From NCBI GenBank assembly GCA_002296055.1, contig DBHE01000267.1, positions 1 to 22,599 on the forward strand: a stretch of DNA of 22,599 bases, in the 5' to 3' direction. Under the pieces are notes generated by a model, which saw only the letters and a list, made by a program, of their open reading frames with translations, was not told where the DNA came from and searched no databases. This document shows positions 6,642 to 14,596 of this stretch, piece by piece. The translations under genes were made by a program, and so were the position numbers. This DNA is from Pseudomonadaceae bacterium UBA836. GTDB taxonomy: Bacteria; Pseudomonadota; Gammaproteobacteria; Pseudomonadales; Pseudomonadaceae. Positions within the stretch are counted from its first letter, which is position 1, and each line of letters begins with the position of its first letter.

Positions 6642-7686
6642 CGAAGTCGATCAGGGCCCGCAAACCGCCTCTTTCCCTGTCGTTGAAATCAAAACACAGA
6701 CGCGTCAGTGCGCTCAGTTCGGGCTCGTCGCGCTCTTGCTCACACATCCCCTGCTGCACAAAGCCGCCTGACGCGCAGATAGACCCAAAGCGTGCATTCA
6801 GTTGGGTCAACGCCTGCGGGTTTAGTGGCCGATGAAGACGTAGCACGAATTGCTCGCCAACGCGGCGGGACGAGTGGTAGTTACTGTAGAAGTCCAGAAC
6901 TACCTGCATCGCTTCGGCTGGTGATTCGCATGGCGTGAGCAGGTTGATGTCGTCGGGGTGGATATAGGCATTGTCGGCCAGTTGACTGCGTATGAAGTGC
7001 ACAAAGGCTTGCCAGTACTGGCCGCCAGGCTGGTCCAGCAGAATGATAGGCACCATGGGGCTCTTGCCGGTCTGTACCAGGGTAAGCACTTCCAGCGTTT
7101 CGTCCAGCGTGCCAAATCCGCCAGGACAAAGAATCAGCGCGTCTGCCTCCTTCACGAAGAACAGCTTGCGCAAAAAGAAGAAACCAAAGGCCAGGTCATG
7201 GCTGGTGCCATGCACCACCGTGTTCGACGCTTGCTCGAAGGGCAGGGTGATATTGAAGCCCAGGCTATGATCCAGCCCCGCGCCTTCGTGCGTTGCGGTC
7301 ATTACGCCGCCTCCGGCGCCGGTAATTGCCATGTAGTCGTTTGCGGCGAGGGCTGCGCCCATCTCACGGGCTACGGCGTAGAGCGGGTGGTCAGTTTTGG
7401 TGCGCGCTGAGCCAAATACCGTGACCTTGCGGCGGCGCTTGAAGATCTCCAGCCGCGAAAAGGCCTGTTCCATCTCGCGAATGGTGTGCAGCATGATTTT
7501 GGCGTCCCAACGATTGCGGTCGGCCTGGGCCATGCGAATGACATCCAGCAGCATGTCTCGGTACAGCGATGCGTTGTCGCTGCCGGCTGCGCACAGCCTG
7601 ATCAGCTCGTCGACTCGCTTAGGGATTTCATTGCTGCCGGTTTGCCAGTGCCGGCTCAGGTAGTCGGCCGGATCGTTGTCCTGCAT
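6601..7686 (-). CDS. LOG-family protein (nucleoside-5'-monophosphate phosphoribohydrolase-like)
   Basis: The 361-residue protein contains the LOG ('lysine decarboxylase') Rossmann domain: VTVFGSAR at 88-95 opens the nucleotide fold, AITGAGGGVM at 120-129, the active-site Arg173-Lys174 pair in FFLRKLFF, and the signature PGGFGTLDE at 188-196 with catalytic Glu196. LOG enzymes split AMP- or cytokinin-type nucleotides into base and ribose 5-phosphate. An N-terminal helical extension of about 85 residues and a C-terminal extension of about 80 make it longer than the roughly 200-residue minimal LOG proteins, so the true substrate is uncertain; the family is often misnamed lysine decarboxylase. The ATG is 12 bp from the end of the small secreted-protein gene upstream, and the two are probably co-transcribed. 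Confidence 0.88.
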   Translation of the reverse strand: MQDNDPADYLSRHWQTGSNEIPKRVDELIRLCAAGSDNASLYRDMLLDVIRMAQADRNRWDAKIMLHTIREMEQAFSRLEIFKRRRKVTVFGSARTKTDHPLYAVAREMGAALAANDYMAITGAGGGVMTATHEGAGLDHSLGFNITLPFEQASNTVVHGTSHDLAFGFFFLRKLFFVKEADALILCPGGFGTLDETLEVLTLVQTGKSPMVPIILLDQPGGQYWQAFVHFIRSQLADNAYIHPDDINLLTPCESPAEAMQVVLDFYSNYHSSRRVGEQFVLRLHRPLNPQALTQLNARFGSICASGGFVQQGMCEQERDEPELSALTRLCFDFNDRERGGLRALIDFVNQPENLKNHGTA

Positions 7687-7698
7687 CGGGCACCTGCC

Positions 7699-8097
7699 TC
7701 AGAGGGTCTGGCAATGATCGGCGATAAAGCTTTGGGTCAGTACCGGCTGTTCGCTGTCTTTGAGGACAAAGTGGTAGGTCAAGGTGGCGCCCATATCCAG
7801 CAGGCGACGGAAACGCAGGTCGGTGCATACGCTGGCCTGCAGCTGGCTGCGGGTCAGCAGCGGGTCTTGCTGCATCAATTCTGCATAGTCGGCGTCTACC
7901 GCCAGGCGGTTGACCAGCTCATCGCCGTCGGCGCTGAAGCCCATGTCGGTGATTTGCGCGCTGATGGCGCGCGGGGTGTTTTCATTGCTTTGTTCAGCGA
8001 CCTGCTTGAGGGTGTCGTTGAGGCGAATATCCCGCAGCGAGGCGGCTTGCAGTGGAGCTGCCAGGCAGGCAGCGAGCACCAGGGGTAACCAGCGCAT
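7699..8097 (-). CDS. Small secreted/periplasmic protein, function unknown
   Basis: Starting at the ATG at 8097, behind a GGAGAG Shine-Dalgarno, gives 132 residues. A longer in-frame extension would put the signal peptide internally and is rejected. Residues 1-19 (MRWLPLVLAACLAAPLQAA) form a Sec signal with a likely cut at LQA-A. The mature part is mostly helical and hydrophilic and contains two cysteines (VCTDLRFRR and the C-terminal HCQTL) that could form a disulphide. The segment CTDLRFRRLLDMGATLTYHF resembles small periplasmic proteins of unknown function common in pseudomonads. It lies directly upstream of the LOG gene on the same strand and diverges from tapT. Confidence 0.75.
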   Translation of the reverse strand: MRWLPLVLAACLAAPLQAASLRDIRLNDTLKQVAEQSNENTPRAISAQITDMGFSADGDELVNRLAVDADYAELMQQDPLLTRSQLQASVCTDLRFRRLLDMGATLTYHFVLKDSEQPVLTQSFIADHCQTL

Positions 8098-8256
8098 TAT
8101 GTCTCTCCAGGTCCAATTTCCATGTGCTGTGACATCCTTTGTGACCACACCTTTGCCGACTGGTTCGCTGGCCAGTCGCTATCGGTACTGCCGGCTGGAA
8201 TCGGATAGAATGCTGGCATTGCGGCGCGCCGCCTGTCCAGCTTGGAAAATTCAGTG

Positions 8257-8940
8257 ATGTCAGAACACCCGGATCATGCGGTAAACCGTTTGCGCAGCGC
8301 CGCGATCGCGCGCTCGACCCGGCCGTTTCTGGCGCGCGGTGCGCGGGTGCGGCGCTGCCCGGGTTGTCAGGTCGCGGTGCATGCCTGTATCTGTGTGGAG
8401 CGCCCTTCACTTGAGAGCACAGTCAGTTTTTGTTTGCTGATGCACGCTTATGAGCCGCTCAAGCCCACCAACACTGGCCGGTTGATTGCTGATTGTCTGC
8501 CCGATACCCACGCCTTTACCTGGGCACGTACCGAGGTTGACCCGGCGCTGCTGGCACTGCTGCGGGATCCGATCTATCAGCCCTACGTGGTATTCCCTGG
8601 TGAGTACGCCCAGCCAACTCAGCAGGTCTGTGAGCAGATAGCGGTGGGGCAGGGGCGGCGCCCGTTGCTGATCATTCTGGATGCCACCTGGACCCAGGCA
8701 CGCAAGATGTTTCGCAAGAGCCCCTATCTGGCGGACGTACCGGTGCTCAGCCTGCAGACTGAGCAGCTGTCGCGCTATCGACTGCGCCGCTCAACCCGTG
8801 ATGACCATCTGTGCACCGTAGAGGTGGCGTCGGCCTGTTTGCAGCTGGCTGGTGATGGCGCTGCTGCCGAGGCGCTGGATAGCTACTTCCAGCGCTTCAC
8901 CGATGCCTACCTGAGTACCTGTCGCAAGCGGCCTCAATGA
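8257..8940 (+). CDS. tapT: DTW-domain tRNA-uridine aminocarboxypropyltransferase
   Basis: From the ATG at 8257 the protein has 227 residues; TTG (8242) and GTG (8254) codons in the same frame are possible alternatives. Four cysteines, Cys34, Cys37, Cys44 and Cys46 (CPGC...CIC), form a zinc-knuckle typical of the TapT/YfiP group. HAYEPLKPTNTGRLIAD at about 63-79 and the family signature DATWTQARKMF at 142-152 (the D-x-T-W motif) are clear. In E. coli this family transfers the 3-amino-3-carboxypropyl group of SAM to U47 of tRNAs (acp3U47). A TAGAAT -10-like element lies about 46 bp upstream. Its stop overlaps the stop of the convergent EamA gene by seven bases. Confidence 0.9.
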   Translation: MSEHPDHAVNRLRSAAIARSTRPFLARGARVRRCPGCQVAVHACICVERPSLESTVSFCLLMHAYEPLKPTNTGRLIADCLPDTHAFTWARTEVDPALLALLRDPIYQPYVVFPGEYAQPTQQVCEQIAVGQGRRPLLIILDATWTQARKMFRKSPYLADVPVLSLQTEQLSRYRLRRSTRDDHLCTVEVASACLQLAGDGAAAEALDSYFQRFTDAYLSTCRKRPQ

Positions 8941-9872
8941 TGACCGGCTGGCTCCTGTTGCACGGCAGCGGGGCGCCGGCGCCGATCCAGATAGATAGGC
9001 ACCAGCTGCGCGGTGAGCATGCCAGCGAGCATCAGCGCACAGCCAAGCAAGCCCCGTGGCGTTAGGGTTTCGCCCAGGATGAGCCAGCCGGCCAGCGCGG
9101 CAAATACCGCCTCCAGACTGAGGATGATCGCCGCGTGTGAGGTAATGGCGTCTTTCTGCGCCACTACCTGCAGTGTGAAGGCGACGCCAACGGCCAAAAT
9201 GCCGCCGTATAGGATCGCCGGCAGCGCATCGGTGATGGCGGCGAGGTTGATGGGCTCCAGTGCTACCGCCAGCGCCAGACTGACCGCGGCGCAGACCAGA
9301 AATTGGACAAAGGACACCAGAATTGGGTCGTAGCGGCTTGCCAGTGCGCCGACCAGCAGCACATGGACAGCCCAAAAACACGCACCTACCAGTTGTAACC
9401 AGTCCCCCGGCGCCACGGTGAACTCGGCTGTGACGCTCAGCAGCACCATGCCAACCAGCGCCATCACGGCGCCAGCCCAGGTGCCCTTGTGGGTGCGCAT
9501 GCCGATAAATAAACCAAACACCGGTACCAGAATGACGTATAGCCCGGTAATAAAGCCGGAGTTGGTGACCGTGGTAAACATCAGGCCGATCTGCTGCAAG
9601 TTGATGCCCAGTGTCAGTACCAGGCCCAGCACCAGGCTACCGAGCAGCATTGGGCGGCTGAGCCGGGCAGGGCGCAGGCCATCTTCGGCAGCTGGTTTGC
9701 GCAGCAGCCAGATCAGCGGTAACAACGTCAGTGCACCGATGGCAAAGCGCAGGCCGGTATAGAGGAAGGGGCCAATATGGTCCATGCCCAGCCGTTGGGC
9801 GACAAAGGTGCTGCCCCAGATGAGGGCGGTGATCAGCATCAGGGCATCGGCCCGGTAGTGGCGCAGGTTCAT
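8934..9872 (-). CDS. EamA/DMT-family transporter
   Basis: Starting at the ATG at 9872 gives 312 residues; a TTG 21 bases upstream is also in frame, and neither has a strong Shine-Dalgarno. About ten hydrophobic helices are arranged as two EamA repeats, roughly 9-145 and 150-290. The first opens with LITALIWGSTFVAQRLG and the second contains LSLEAVFAALAGWLILGETLTPRGLLG, the typical end-of-repeat motif. Proteins of this drug/metabolite family export amino acids, metabolites or drugs across the inner membrane. The substrate cannot be predicted. The C-terminal tail is short, basic and Pro/Gln-rich. It is divergent from the erdR-like regulator across a 178-bp region. Confidence 0.9.
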   Translation of the reverse strand: MNLRHYRADALMLITALIWGSTFVAQRLGMDHIGPFLYTGLRFAIGALTLLPLIWLLRKPAAEDGLRPARLSRPMLLGSLVLGLVLTLGINLQQIGLMFTTVTNSGFITGLYVILVPVFGLFIGMRTHKGTWAGAVMALVGMVLLSVTAEFTVAPGDWLQLVGACFWAVHVLLVGALASRYDPILVSFVQFLVCAAVSLALAVALEPINLAAITDALPAILYGGILAVGVAFTLQVVAQKDAITSHAAIILSLEAVFAALAGWLILGETLTPRGLLGCALMLAGMLTAQLVPIYLDRRRRPAAVQQEPAGHH

Positions 9873-9929
9873 GGTGGGCTCGGCGGCAGGCAAACGCGCA
9901 TTGTCGGTGCTCTGCCTCGGCGTTTAACA

Positions 9930-9956
9930 GATACAGTTGGTGCTGCAGACTGTATC
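9930..9956. promoter_or_regulatory. Inverted repeat, candidate operator between EamA gene and erdR
   Basis: GATACAGT and ACTGTATC are perfect 8-bp inverted copies 11 bases apart, in the 178-bp divergent region. The half-site spacing (19 bp centre to centre, about two helical turns) suits a dimeric regulator. Which gene it serves, and what binds, is unknown. Confidence 0.45.
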
Positions 9957-10050
9957 GGTTCAAAGTGGCATTGACGGGATGGGCGGCGGCTGGCAGTCTC
10001 AGCCTGCTGTCTCACTCTCATAACAAAAAAGACTGTGCAGGACACCACGC

Positions 10051-10698
10051 ATGGGCCTGACCTATGACATTCTGATTGCTGACGACCATCCCCTTTTTCG
10101 TAGTGCATTGCGCCAGGCGCTGTGCGACGGATTGGGCGACACCATTACCCTGAGCGATGTGGGCAGTATTGCCGAGTTGCAGCAGCGACTGGGCGAGCGC
10201 GCCGACTGGGATTTGGTGTTGCTGGATTTGAATATGCCGGGCGCCTACGGTTTTTCCGGCCTGGCGCAGTTGCGCGGCCAGTTTCCGCAGATTCCGGTCA
10301 TCCTGATCTCCGCGCAGGAGGAGGCGACCGTGCCACGCCGCGCCCGTGACTTTGGCGCTAGTGGTTTTATCCCCAAATCAGCCAGTCTTGAGGATATTCA
10401 GCACGCCGTGCAGGCGGTGCTGGACGGCGGTACCTGCTGGCCGGCCGGCATTGATAATCCGCCGGGTATGAACAGCGAGCAGCAGCAGATCAGTGAGCGG
10501 GTTGCCAGCCTGACGCCGCAACAGTTCCGCGTGCTGACCATGGTCTGTGACGGCCTGTTGAACAAGCAGATCGCCTACGAGCTGGAGGTGTCCGAGGCGA
10601 CCGTCAAGGCGCATGTCACCGCGATCTTCCGCAAGCTTAATGTTCGCACCCGTACCCAGGCGGCTCTGGTCCTGCAGCAGATGGAGCTGGCTAGCTAA
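10051..10698 (+). CDS. erdR: NarL/LuxR-type response regulator, ErdR/CrbR-like
   Basis: The 215-residue protein has an N-terminal receiver domain, with the acidic pair Asp11-Asp12, phospho-acceptor Asp59 in LVLLDLNMPG and Lys109 in FIPKSAS, and a C-terminal LuxR-type helix-turn-helix (LTPQQFRVLTMVCDG...NKQIAYELEVSEATVKAHV). Its organisation and wording fit ErdR of Pseudomonas and CrbR of Vibrio, which activate acetyl-CoA synthetase and other acetate/ethanol-use genes. The ATG has an AGGA Shine-Dalgarno about ten bases upstream. The most telling context is the large SLC5-linked hybrid kinase 96 bp downstream, the type of sensor known to pair with this regulator. Phosphorylation should come from that kinase. 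Confidence 0.85.
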   Translation: MGLTYDILIADDHPLFRSALRQALCDGLGDTITLSDVGSIAELQQRLGERADWDLVLLDLNMPGAYGFSGLAQLRGQFPQIPVILISAQEEATVPRRARDFGASGFIPKSASLEDIQHAVQAVLDGGTCWPAGIDNPPGMNSEQQQISERVASLTPQQFRVLTMVCDGLLNKQIAYELEVSEATVKAHVTAIFRKLNVRTRTQAALVLQQMELAS

Positions 10699-10794
10699 TC
10701 AATCCATGTAGGCTACGACGGAAGTCGGCTGGGCAAACGTCGGTAGCGCTGCCAGACTGCGGTCTGTGACACTGTTGTGGACTGAACACGCTCG

Positions 10795-13700
10795 ATGATG
10801 CTCTCCGGCGGGCTGGTAGCCCTCATTTTCCTGCTGTACATGGCGTTGCTGTTTGTCATTGCCTTCTGGGGTGACCGACATGGCAGCGTGCTCAAGCCGC
10901 GCCTGCGCGTCTGGGTCTACAGCCTGTCGCTTGCGGTCTGGTGTACCAGCTGGACCTTTTTCGGCTCGGTCGGTATGGCCGCCACCCAGCTCTGGGCTTT
11001 TTTGCCTATCTACCTCGGCCCGCTGCTGCTGTTCCTGTTTGGTTGGCGCCTGTACGCGCGCATGATCACCATCAGCAAGCAGGAAAACATTACCTCCATC
11101 GCTGACTTTATTGCCTCGCGCTACGGCAAGTCTCAGAGTTTGGGCGTGATCGTCTCGCTGCTCTGTCTGGTTGCGGTGCTGCCTTATATTGCCCTGCAGC
11201 TCAAGGGCATAGTGCTGGGCTACAACCTGCTTAGCGGCACGCCCAGCTCGGGTGAGGTGGAGGGTGGCATTGGCGCAGAAGACACCGCGCTGGTGGTGAC
11301 GCTGGTGTTGGCGTTGTTTACCGTGCTGTTCGGCACGCGCAGCCTGGATGTCACCGAGCACCATCGGGGCATGATGCTGGCGATTGCCTTTGAGTCGCTG
11401 GTCAAGCTGCTGGCGTTTCTGGCGGTTGGCGTATTTGTGGTGTTTGGCCTGTTTGGCGGCACCGCCGAGCTGTTTGAGCAGGCACGCAGCAGTCAGACGC
11501 TGGACAGGTATTGGCAACAGGAGACCCCGATCCTCGGCCTGACCTTCCAGACGCTGATTGCGATGCTGGCCTTTGTCTGTCTGCCACGCCAGTTTCAGGT
11601 CGCGGTGGTAGAGAACAGCGAGCCCGGCGATCTGCGGCTCGCGCGTTGGGTGTTCCCAGCGTATCTGTTGTTGGCAGGCCTGTTTGTCATCCCGATCAGT
11701 TTGGCCGGACAGATGGCGCTGGGTTCGGGGTTTTCACCAGACTCCTACGTCATCAGTCTGCCGTTGCTGCAGGGTAATCCCGGGCTAGCCATGCTGGCGT
11801 TTCTGGGGGGCGCCTCGGCAGCTTCGGGGATGGTGATTGTTGCTGCCATCGCCTTGAGCACTATGGTGTCCAACGACGTGGTCCTGCCGATTCTGCTGCG
11901 CAGCCGCACCCGCCCCGAGCATTCGTACGAGGCGTTTCGCGGCTGGCTGCTGAATGTGCGGCGTACCAGCATTCTGATCATTCTGCTGCTGGCCTATGTG
12001 GTGTATCGCCTGATCGGCAGCGACACCAGTCTGGCCAGCATCGGCCAGGTGGCCTTTGCGGCCATAGGTCAACTGGCGCCGGCGATGTTTGGTGCGCTGT
12101 TCTGGAAGCAGGCCAACCGTACCGGTGTGCTTGCCGGTCTCTTGGTGGGCATCGCGTTGTGGCTGTATCTGCTGGTGCTGCCGCTGGTGGGCGCTGGCCT
12201 GCATTGGCACACCAATCAGCTGCCGATTATCGAAGGTGTGCGCGCGGCGGCAGCCGGGTGGGGTGTGGATACCCTGACGCTGGCCAGCGTTGTGTCCCTG
12301 GCCTGCAATTTCGCGGTGTTTGTCGCGGTGTCGCTGTTCAGTCGCACGCGGGTGCTGGAGCACTGGCAGGCGAGTCGCTTTGTCAGCCAGGACGCCGAGC
12401 CGCGCATTGACGGCCTGGGCAAGGTGTTGCTGCGGGTGCGGGTGGATGATCTGCTGGAGCTGGCTGCCCGTTTTGTTGGCGAGGAGCGGGCCGAGGCTGC
12501 CTTCAGCCACCATGCGGTGCGCCAGGGCGGTACGTTGCAGGGCAGCCAGACCGCGGATTCGAGCTGGATTATTCTGACCGAGCGTTTGCTGGCTGGCGTG
12601 CTTGGCGCCTCGTCGGCGCGGCTGGTGGTGAAGGCAGCGATCGAAGGGCGTGACATGCAATTCGACGATGTGGTTCGCATTGTCGATGAGGCGTCCGAGG
12701 TGCTGCAGTTCAACCGTGGCCTGTTGCAGGGTGCGATTGAGAACATTAGCCAGGGCATCAGTGTGGTCGACAAGTCGCTGCGCCTGGTAGCCTGGAACCG
12801 CCGCTATCTGGAGATGTTCCAGTACCCGGAAGGCCTGATCTCCATTGGTCGGCCAATCGCCGACATCATCCTGCACAATGCCCGGCGTGGTCTCTGTGGT
12901 CCTGGAGATCCGCAGATGCATGTCGACAAACGCATTGCCTGGATGCAGCAGGGCACGCCTCACCGGTCCGAGCGCATGTTCCCCGATGGCAGCGTCATCG
13001 AGATTATCGGTAATCCGATGCCGGGCGGCGGGTTTGTTATGAGCTTCACCGACATCTCCGCGTTTCGCGAAGCGGAAAAGGCACTACAGGACGCTAACGA
13101 GTCACTGGAGCGCCGGGTTGATGAACGCACCCGCGAGCTGTCGGAGCTGAATCAGGCGTTACTGCAGGCGCAGGCGCAAACCGAACGGGCCAGCCAGTCG
13201 AAAAGCCGTTTCCTGACGGCCGTCAGCCACGATCTGATGCAGCCGCTCAACGCGGCGCGTCTGTTTTCCGCGTCGCTGGCTCACCAGAAGGAGCTGGCGC
13301 CGGAGGTGAGCGAGCTGGTGCGGCACCTGGACAGCTCACTGGGTTCGGCCGAAGAACTCATCTCCGACTTGTTGGACATCTCTCGCCTTGAGGCCGGCCG
13401 AGTGGTGCCGGAGATGGGTGATTTTGCCCTGAGCGAGCTGTTTGACCCGTTGCGTATCGAGTTTAACGCCCTGGCTGCTGAGCAGGGCATTGACCTGCGG
13501 GTGCACGGCAGCCGGTTACGGGTGCGTAGTGACATGCGCTTGTTGCGACGCGTGCTGCAGAACTTCCTGACCAATGCCTTCCGCTATGCCAGCGCAGCTC
13601 GCGTGGTGCTGGGGGTGCGCCACCTGCGCGGGGCCGTGCGTATCGAAGTCTGGGACCAGGGGCCGGGTATTGCGACCGACAAGCTGCAACTGATCTTCGA

Positions 13701-14298
13701 GGAGTTCCAACGCCTGGACAGTCACCGTACCCAGGCTGAAAAGGGGCTGGGGCTGGGGTTGGCGATTGCCGATGGCCTGTGTCGGGTGTTGGGCCACGAA
13801 CTCAGTGTGCGTTCGTGGCCAGGGCAGGGTAGTGTCTTCAGCGTGACGGTACCCCTGGCCAGCACGCCGCGCGTGGTCCGCCCTGCGGCCAACAGCGCCG
13901 AGCTGGCGCCGCCAGTCGACGGGGCCGCTGTGCTCTGCATCGACAACGAGGCCAGCATCCTGGCCGGTATGCAGAGCCTGCTGGGGCGCTGGCAGTGCCG
14001 GGTGGCAGTAGCCCGCGACCGGGCAGAAGTGCTGCAGGTACTGCAGCAGGGGTTTGTGCCCGAGCTGGTGCTGGTCGATTATCACCTGGATCATGGTGAA
14101 ACCGGCACCCAGTTGATGCTCTGGTTGCGTGAGCAGCTGGGTACAGATCTGCCAGGCGTGGTGATCAGTGCCGATGGACGGCAGGATGTGCTCAGTGAGA
14201 TCTCGCTGGCCGGGCTGTCCTATCTGCCTAAACCGGTGAAGCCGGCCGCGTTACGCGCGCTGATCAGTCGTCACGTGGCCTTGGGAAGCACTGGTTAA
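10795..14298 (+). CDS. mxtR: SLC5-PAS-histidine kinase-REC hybrid sensor, MxtR/CrbS-like
   Basis: The 1167-residue protein begins with about 12-13 membrane helices of a sodium/solute symporter (SLC5) domain (residues about 1-505). A linker of the STAC kind follows (about 530-630), then a PAS domain (about 640-765, starting LLQGAIENISQGISVVD) and a coiled coil. The histidine-kinase core has phospho-acceptor His812 in AVSHDLMQPLN, an N-box with Asn923/Asn927, DQGPGI from residue 954 and GLGLGLAI from 984. A C-terminal receiver (about 1040-1160) has Asp1095 in LVLVDYHLD. Size and order match MxtR/CrbS rather than CbrA, which lacks the receiver. These kinases control the acetate switch, possibly sensing substrate flux through the transporter domain. 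The neighbouring response regulator is the likely partner. Confidence 0.9.
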   Translation: MMLSGGLVALIFLLYMALLFVIAFWGDRHGSVLKPRLRVWVYSLSLAVWCTSWTFFGSVGMAATQLWAFLPIYLGPLLLFLFGWRLYARMITISKQENITSIADFIASRYGKSQSLGVIVSLLCLVAVLPYIALQLKGIVLGYNLLSGTPSSGEVEGGIGAEDTALVVTLVLALFTVLFGTRSLDVTEHHRGMMLAIAFESLVKLLAFLAVGVFVVFGLFGGTAELFEQARSSQTLDRYWQQETPILGLTFQTLIAMLAFVCLPRQFQVAVVENSEPGDLRLARWVFPAYLLLAGLFVIPISLAGQMALGSGFSPDSYVISLPLLQGNPGLAMLAFLGGASAASGMVIVAAIALSTMVSNDVVLPILLRSRTRPEHSYEAFRGWLLNVRRTSILIILLLAYVVYRLIGSDTSLASIGQVAFAAIGQLAPAMFGALFWKQANRTGVLAGLLVGIALWLYLLVLPLVGAGLHWHTNQLPIIEGVRAAAAGWGVDTLTLASVVSLACNFAVFVAVSLFSRTRVLEHWQASRFVSQDAEPRIDGLGKVLLRVRVDDLLELAARFVGEERAEAAFSHHAVRQGGTLQGSQTADSSWIILTERLLAGVLGASSARLVVKAAIEGRDMQFDDVVRIVDEASEVLQFNRGLLQGAIENISQGISVVDKSLRLVAWNRRYLEMFQYPEGLISIGRPIADIILHNARRGLCGPGDPQMHVDKRIAWMQQGTPHRSERMFPDGSVIEIIGNPMPGGGFVMSFTDISAFREAEKALQDANESLERRVDERTRELSELNQALLQAQAQTERASQSKSRFLTAVSHDLMQPLNAARLFSASLAHQKELAPEVSELVRHLDSSLGSAEELISDLLDISRLEAGRVVPEMGDFALSELFDPLRIEFNALAAEQGIDLRVHGSRLRVRSDMRLLRRVLQNFLTNAFRYASAARVVLGVRHLRGAVRIEVWDQGPGIATDKLQLIFEEFQRLDSHRTQAEKGLGLGLAIADGLCRVLGHELSVRSWPGQGSVFSVTVPLASTPRVVRPAANSAELAPPVDGAAVLCIDNEASILAGMQSLLGRWQCRVAVARDRAEVLQVLQQGFVPELVLVDYHLDHGETGTQLMLWLREQLGTDLPGVVISADGRQDVLSEISLAGLSYLPKPVKPAALRALISRHVALGSTG

Positions 14299-14596
14299 TT
14301 CCACATTCCTCTGGCGCTCAGGCTGGGCCAGCCGGATCGCCCCGTAGGGCGAGCGCCCAAGCATGCACCTGCTGTGTTGCGCTGCTTGCCAATAGAACCA
14401 CTATTGGCTGCACACCGCGCCTTGCATCTGCATGCTTGAGCACTCGCAGAGGGTGTGTGGAATTGACCAATGCTTCCCAGGCCTGAACGTAACAGTTTGT
14501 ACTGGTGTTGCCGTGTAGCTGTATCTGTTCTGCTGAGGTGCGGCGGGATAGGCTGCAGGTTTTATCGTTTTGATACTGCCGGTCTGCCTGCTGCCT
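14299..14596. other. 298-bp gap between the kinase gene and azlC
   Basis: There is no supported gene. The stretch holds a 6-bp TCGCCC/GGGCGA hairpin (14337-14352) without a T-run and the perfect palindrome listed separately. A forward frame from 14470 that reads through into the azlC region has no codon bias and no Shine-Dalgarno. No clear -35/-10 pair for azlC was found. Confidence 0.5.
14388..14408. promoter_or_regulatory. Perfect 8-bp palindrome upstream of azlCD
   Basis: GCCAATAG and CTATTGGC flank a 5-base spacer. The symmetry and A/T core look like an operator for a dimeric regulator. The site is about 190 bp before azlC and 90 bp after the kinase gene, and it has no T-run, which argues against a plain terminator. 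Confidence 0.4.

Noticed and set aside
10753..10766. CAGAC-N4-GTCTG hairpin between the regulator and kinase genes as a terminator
   Set aside because: A 5-bp stem with no T-run; too weak to call, and the two genes are probably co-expressed.
11785..12963. Long reverse-strand frame inside the kinase gene (about 390 codons)
   Set aside because: It is a GC-skew shadow of the kinase gene: His/Gln/Arg-rich, no recognisable motif, and fully antisense to a clear domain-bearing protein.
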